Source: Salibacterium salarium (GTDB lineage Bacteria > Bacillota > Bacilli > Bacillales > Marinococcaceae). From it: a stretch of 64,000 bases of DNA. Where the stretch lies: NCBI RefSeq assembly GCF_030813635.1, contig NZ_JAUSUM010000002.1:1-64000 (forward strand). Direction: 5' to 3'. The position numbers were made by a program, and so were the translations under genes. Each line of letters opens with the position of its first letter. The stretch's first letter is position 1. The notes under the pieces were generated by a model. That model searched no databases. It saw nothing but the letters and a program-made list of their open reading frames with translations, and was not told the origin of the DNA. Of the stretch, positions 61,381-64,000 are shown piece by piece.

Positions 61381-62340
61381 GTGAGTGAGAATAGAAAAAC
61401 CGAGCCTTTGACGGAACTAAAGAAAAGAGATGTTTTAACGTTACTGGATTTCACTTCGGAGGAAGTAAAAAATCTGATAGAATTGGCAGGTCAATTAAAA
61501 CAAGACCAACAACAAAACAACTCTACCCCGCTTTTGGCAGGGAAATCTCTTGGTATGATTTTTGAGAATGCCTCTACAAGAACGAGAGTGTCATTTGAAG
61601 TAGGAATGACACAACTTGGGGGCCATGCGTTATTTTTAAGTCCACGAGACTTACAAATTGGACGTGGAGAACCGGTGAAGGACACAGCAAATGTATTGTC
61701 ACGTTATGTGGATGGTATTATGATTCGCACTAATTCACACGAGATGGTTGAAGAACTTGCTACACACGCAGATGTTCCGGTTATAAATGCGTTAACAGAT
61801 CTTTATCATCCGTGCCAGGCTTTGGCTGATGTTTTAACGATAAAGGAACATAAGGGAAAATTAGAAGGCCTTAAAGCGGTTTTTATTGGCGACGGAAATA
61901 ATGTTGCTCATTCTCTCATGATAGCTTGTGCCAAAGTAGGCATAGACGGTGTGATTGCTGTACCAAAAGGCTATGAACCGGATGCAGAAGTATGGGAAGA
62001 AATGAAAAAAGTAGCAGAAGAAAACAACACGTCAATGGAGCTTATGAACTCGCCGCAAGAAGCGATAAAAAATGCTGACGTGGTTTATACAGATGTATGG
62101 GCAAGTATGGGATTTGAAGAAGAACAAAAGAAGCGCGAAGAAGCATTTACAGGCTTTCAAATTAATGAGTCTATGTGCTCTCATGCAAAGGAAGATTTTA
62201 TTTTCATGCATTGTCTGCCGGCACACCGTGGAGAAGAAGTTTCAGAGGAAATTATTGACGGCGTGCATTCTGTCGTTTATGATGAAGCTGAAAATCGTCT
62301 TCATATACAAAAAGCAATTCTTGCTTCTGTAATTGAATAG
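61381..62340 (+). CDS. argF: Ornithine carbamoyltransferase
   Basis: A 319-aa enzyme making citrulline from ornithine and carbamoyl phosphate. STRTRVSFEVGM is the carbamoyl-phosphate loop; HPCQALADVLT and HCLPAHRGEEV are ornithine-side motifs. GTG 61381 gives the usual length, with GAAGGAGTG about 12 bp upstream inside the end of carB; a frame from 61345 adds 12 residues. It is the last gene of the arginine operon; a terminator follows. Confidence 0.95.
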   Translation: MSENRKTEPLTELKKRDVLTLLDFTSEEVKNLIELAGQLKQDQQQNNSTPLLAGKSLGMIFENASTRTRVSFEVGMTQLGGHALFLSPRDLQIGRGEPVKDTANVLSRYVDGIMIRTNSHEMVEELATHADVPVINALTDLYHPCQALADVLTIKEHKGKLEGLKAVFIGDGNNVAHSLMIACAKVGIDGVIAVPKGYEPDAEVWEEMKKVAEENNTSMELMNSPQEAIKNADVVYTDVWASMGFEEEQKKREEAFTGFQINESMCSHAKEDFIFMHCLPAHRGEEVSEEIIDGVHSVVYDEAENRLHIQKAILASVIE

Positions 62341-62358
62341 AATGATTGTTTAAGAATG

Positions 62359-62397
62359 ACTGCTTTAACGGCAATATAAGCTGTTAAAGCAGTTTTT
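62359..62397 (+). terminator. Intrinsic terminator of the arginine operon
   Basis: ACTGCTTTAACGGC pairs with GCTGTTAAAGCAGT (one G-U) and is followed by five T. Confidence 0.9.
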
Positions 62398-62424
62398 ATT
62401 GGAAGCAGATGGGAGTGTATAAAA

Positions 62425-62586
62425 GTGAAATCGATATATGTGGGAGTCCTTCTATTCTGTTTAGTATTGATAGGAACTTATAGTATTTTGCAATATGTTA
62501 TGCAAATAGGAGAAGGTATCTCCGTTATTTCAGCTATCGTTTTAGCACTTATAGTAGAATGGCTTTATCGTAAAAGGTACTCATAG
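62425..62586 (+). CDS. 53-aa two-helix membrane protein
   Basis: A GTG start 9 bp after GGGAG opens a 53-codon frame: MKSIYVGVLLFCLVLIGTYS, a short polar turn, then a second hydrophobic helix and a basic end (WLYRKRYS). Both helices are clean and the inside-positive ends fit a hairpin in the membrane. It sits between argF and med, where B. subtilis has small genes such as yjzD, also a small membrane protein; homology is not certain. The rest of this intergenic region (62587-62708) holds only the med upstream sequence. Confidence 0.6.
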   Translation: MKSIYVGVLLFCLVLIGTYSILQYVMQIGEGISVISAIVLALIVEWLYRKRYS

Positions 62587-62708
62587 ATGCAGATAGTTCT
62601 TCATAATAGTTAAATGATACCTTAAGAAAGAGCAGGACTTTTGGTGAGCAGGTCGAATAATTTTATGGTGCAGTCTATTGTGTAAATGTCAAAAAGGGAG
62701 TGTTCTTT

Positions 62709-63686
62709 ATGAGCAGAAGATATAAAAGAGCAGGAGTGTGGGGGATGTTCGCATTTGGCGCGGTGTTAACACTAACTATCATCAATGCCTGTGACTCTAA
62801 CGTTTCTACAGCTCCAGCTGATAATAAAGCCGCTCTTCTTTTAGAAAATACAATAGACGATCAAGGGTGGAATAGTAAAGGGTACGAAGGGCTTTTGCAT
62901 GTTCAATCTGATATTGGGATGGATGTTACGTATAGGGAAAATGTTTCTGATGCAAAAAAAGTGAAAAATACTGTGGAAGAACTTGAAGATGAAGGGATAG
63001 AATTAATATTTGGTCATGGTAGATTTTTTGCCGACCACTTTATGGAGATAAATGAGAATTATCCTAATATCCATTTTGTCAGTTTTAATGGAGATGTAGA
63101 AGGACATAATATAACATCTGTGCACTTTGAAGGTTTTGCAATGGGATATTTTGCTGGCAGACTTTCTAGTGAAATGAGTGAAACGAATACAATTGGAGTT
63201 ATATCAGCTCAAAAATGGCAGCCAGAAGCGGAAGGTTTTGTGGAAGGCGCGAAGGATTCCAGCGATTCTATTCGTGTGTTGAACGAAAATGTTTACGGAT
63301 GGAATAAGGAAGAAGAAGCGCTGCAGACCCTAGACGATATGACGGAAAAGAAAGCAGATATTATATATCCAACGGGTGATGGTTTTCATGTCGAAGTGAT
63401 TAATAAAATGAAGGAAAAAGATCTCCAAGCAATTGGTTATATGGGTGATCAATCTGATTTAGGAGAGGCCACTGTGCTAACTAGTACAGTGCAGCACGTT
63501 GAGCGAGTGTACCAGAAGATCGCAAAACAGTATAAAATGGGAGAACTTGAAAGTGGAAACGTGTCGTACGGTTTTGAGGATGAAGCGATTTCGATGGGGC
63601 AGTTCAGTCCGGAAGTTCCAGAGAATATTCAGAAACAACTTATTGAAGAAATTGATCATTATAAAGATACGGGTGAATTGCCCTAA
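62709..63686 (+). CDS. med: Med-like BMP-family lipoprotein, predicted competence regulator
   Basis: A 325-aa protein with a hydrophobic N-terminal segment ending in INACDSN (lipobox-like Cys) and a basic-membrane-protein/PnrA-type domain (ALLLENTIDDQGWNSKGYEGL, LIFGHGRFFADHF, GVISAQKWQPEAEGFVEGAK). It is followed by comZ, as med is in B. subtilis, where Med promotes comK expression. ATG 62709 has AAAGGGAG 8 bp upstream. PnrA relatives bind nucleosides, so a ligand-binding role is possible. Position downstream of the arginine operon also matches B. subtilis. Confidence 0.88.
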   Translation: MSRRYKRAGVWGMFAFGAVLTLTIINACDSNVSTAPADNKAALLLENTIDDQGWNSKGYEGLLHVQSDIGMDVTYRENVSDAKKVKNTVEELEDEGIELIFGHGRFFADHFMEINENYPNIHFVSFNGDVEGHNITSVHFEGFAMGYFAGRLSSEMSETNTIGVISAQKWQPEAEGFVEGAKDSSDSIRVLNENVYGWNKEEEALQTLDDMTEKKADIIYPTGDGFHVEVINKMKEKDLQAIGYMGDQSDLGEATVLTSTVQHVERVYQKIAKQYKMGELESGNVSYGFEDEAISMGQFSPEVPENIQKQLIEEIDHYKDTGELP

Positions 63687-63766
63687 AAGATTTACTTGAC
63701 CAAGAAAATCAATCATGCTTGAATAACAATATAAGAAATATTTCTAACATAATTAGAGGTGAAACG

Positions 63767-63952
63767 ATGGATCAAGAACGAAATATGAAATTTATGCAAA
63801 TTGCAATGAAACATATCCAAGAAGGGCGTGCTTTTTTAGACGAGAAAGGAATAGAATTGGACATGCATGATTTGCAGCCAGCTCTTGACATGCTCATGCA
63901 AGTAATGAATGAAGCCTACGAAATGGGTTACGAAGAAGGAAAAAACGAATAA
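63767..63952 (+). CDS. comZ: ComZ, competence regulator
   Basis: A 61-aa protein matching ComZ along its whole length (MKFMQIAMKHIQEGRAFLDEKGIELDMHDLQPALDMLMQVMNEAYEMGYEEGK), with leucine-zipper-like spacing. In B. subtilis ComZ lowers transcription of comG, the DNA-uptake pseudopilus operon. ATG 63767 has AGAGGTGA 5 bp upstream; a longer frame from 63719 is unlikely. It lies 80 bp after med and probably shares its transcript. No terminator is visible before the window ends. Confidence 0.93.
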   Translation: MDQERNMKFMQIAMKHIQEGRAFLDEKGIELDMHDLQPALDMLMQVMNEAYEMGYEEGKNE

Positions 63953-64000
63953 AAAGCTAACACACCTTTCTTTTACATGTCATATAGTGAAATAACCTAC

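Overview
The window looks like chromosomal DNA from a low-GC, endospore-lineage Bacillaceae (Firmicutes), probably salt- or alkali-adapted. This is inferred from AGGAGG-type ribosome binding sites with GTG/TTG starts, a KtrA/C potassium-channel subunit, a BCCT betaine carrier, many acidic secreted proteins, and Bacillus-type gene sets (nsrR/hmp, ytxGH-like, azlCD, yitT, yitV, argCJBD-carAB-argF, med-comZ). No transposase, integrase, prophage, CRISPR array or tRNA was seen.

Layout. 1-416: the end of an rRNA operon (23S tail, 5S, terminator). 0.66-3.3 kb: nitric-oxide defence, with NsrR and an MBL-fold hydrolase divergent from hmp, which carries a near-ideal NsrR operator. 3.4-6.3 kb: a BCCT osmolyte carrier, a K+ channel regulator, and a YhjD-like gene with two LexA-like boxes. 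6.4-11.1 kb: an IDEAL-domain protein, a MOP-superfamily flippase, dCTP deaminase and a PAS-GGDEF-EAL cyclic-di-GMP protein. 11.3-13.7 kb: the queCDEF operon for the queuosine precursor preQ1. 13.8-16.4 kb: envelope-type small proteins, pterin dehydratase and a DDAH-family amidinohydrolase. 16.47-17.15 kb: a cyclic-di-GMP-I (GEMM-I) riboswitch in front of an RsbT/RsbW-like kinase gene. 17.4-21.8 kb: an acyl-CoA carboxylase set with a TetR regulator and a matching operator. 23.4-27.5 kb: a TrpXYZ-type ABC transporter and an FAH-family hydrolase. 28.5-35.6 kb: a KamA-family radical SAM enzyme, a class III aminotransferase, a MurR/RpiR regulator and a TAXI-TRAP transporter, possibly one beta-amino-acid system. 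35.8-39.6 kb: an MsmX-type ATPase with cre-like sites, a PucR-type regulator, an AI-2E-family membrane protein and a rhodanese. 39.6-43.3 kb: a decayed choline-to-betaine locus, in which a CHT-like choline transporter is frameshifted, gbsA is intact and gbsB is internally deleted. 43.4-50.2 kb: secreted and membrane proteins, azlCD with an XRE-cupin regulator, a GNAT protein and a HAD phosphatase. 50.4-52.5 kb: ctaG, a SCO protein and a redoxin lipoprotein whose catalytic Cys codon is an in-frame TGA. 52.6-64 kb: the arginine operon from an ARG-box promoter, then a 53-aa membrane ORF, med and comZ.

Main points of interest: (1) the TGA-containing redoxin, either a UxxC selenoprotein or a fresh pseudogene; (2) a c-di-GMP riboswitch controlling a predicted partner-switching kinase; (3) selective loss of choline oxidation with betaine uptake kept; (4) a KamA-family enzyme lacking the lysine-binding aspartates, beside a class III aminotransferase. 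Start codons were re-chosen where a strong ribosome binding site pointed to an internal start. All functions come from reading the sequence; no database search was possible.
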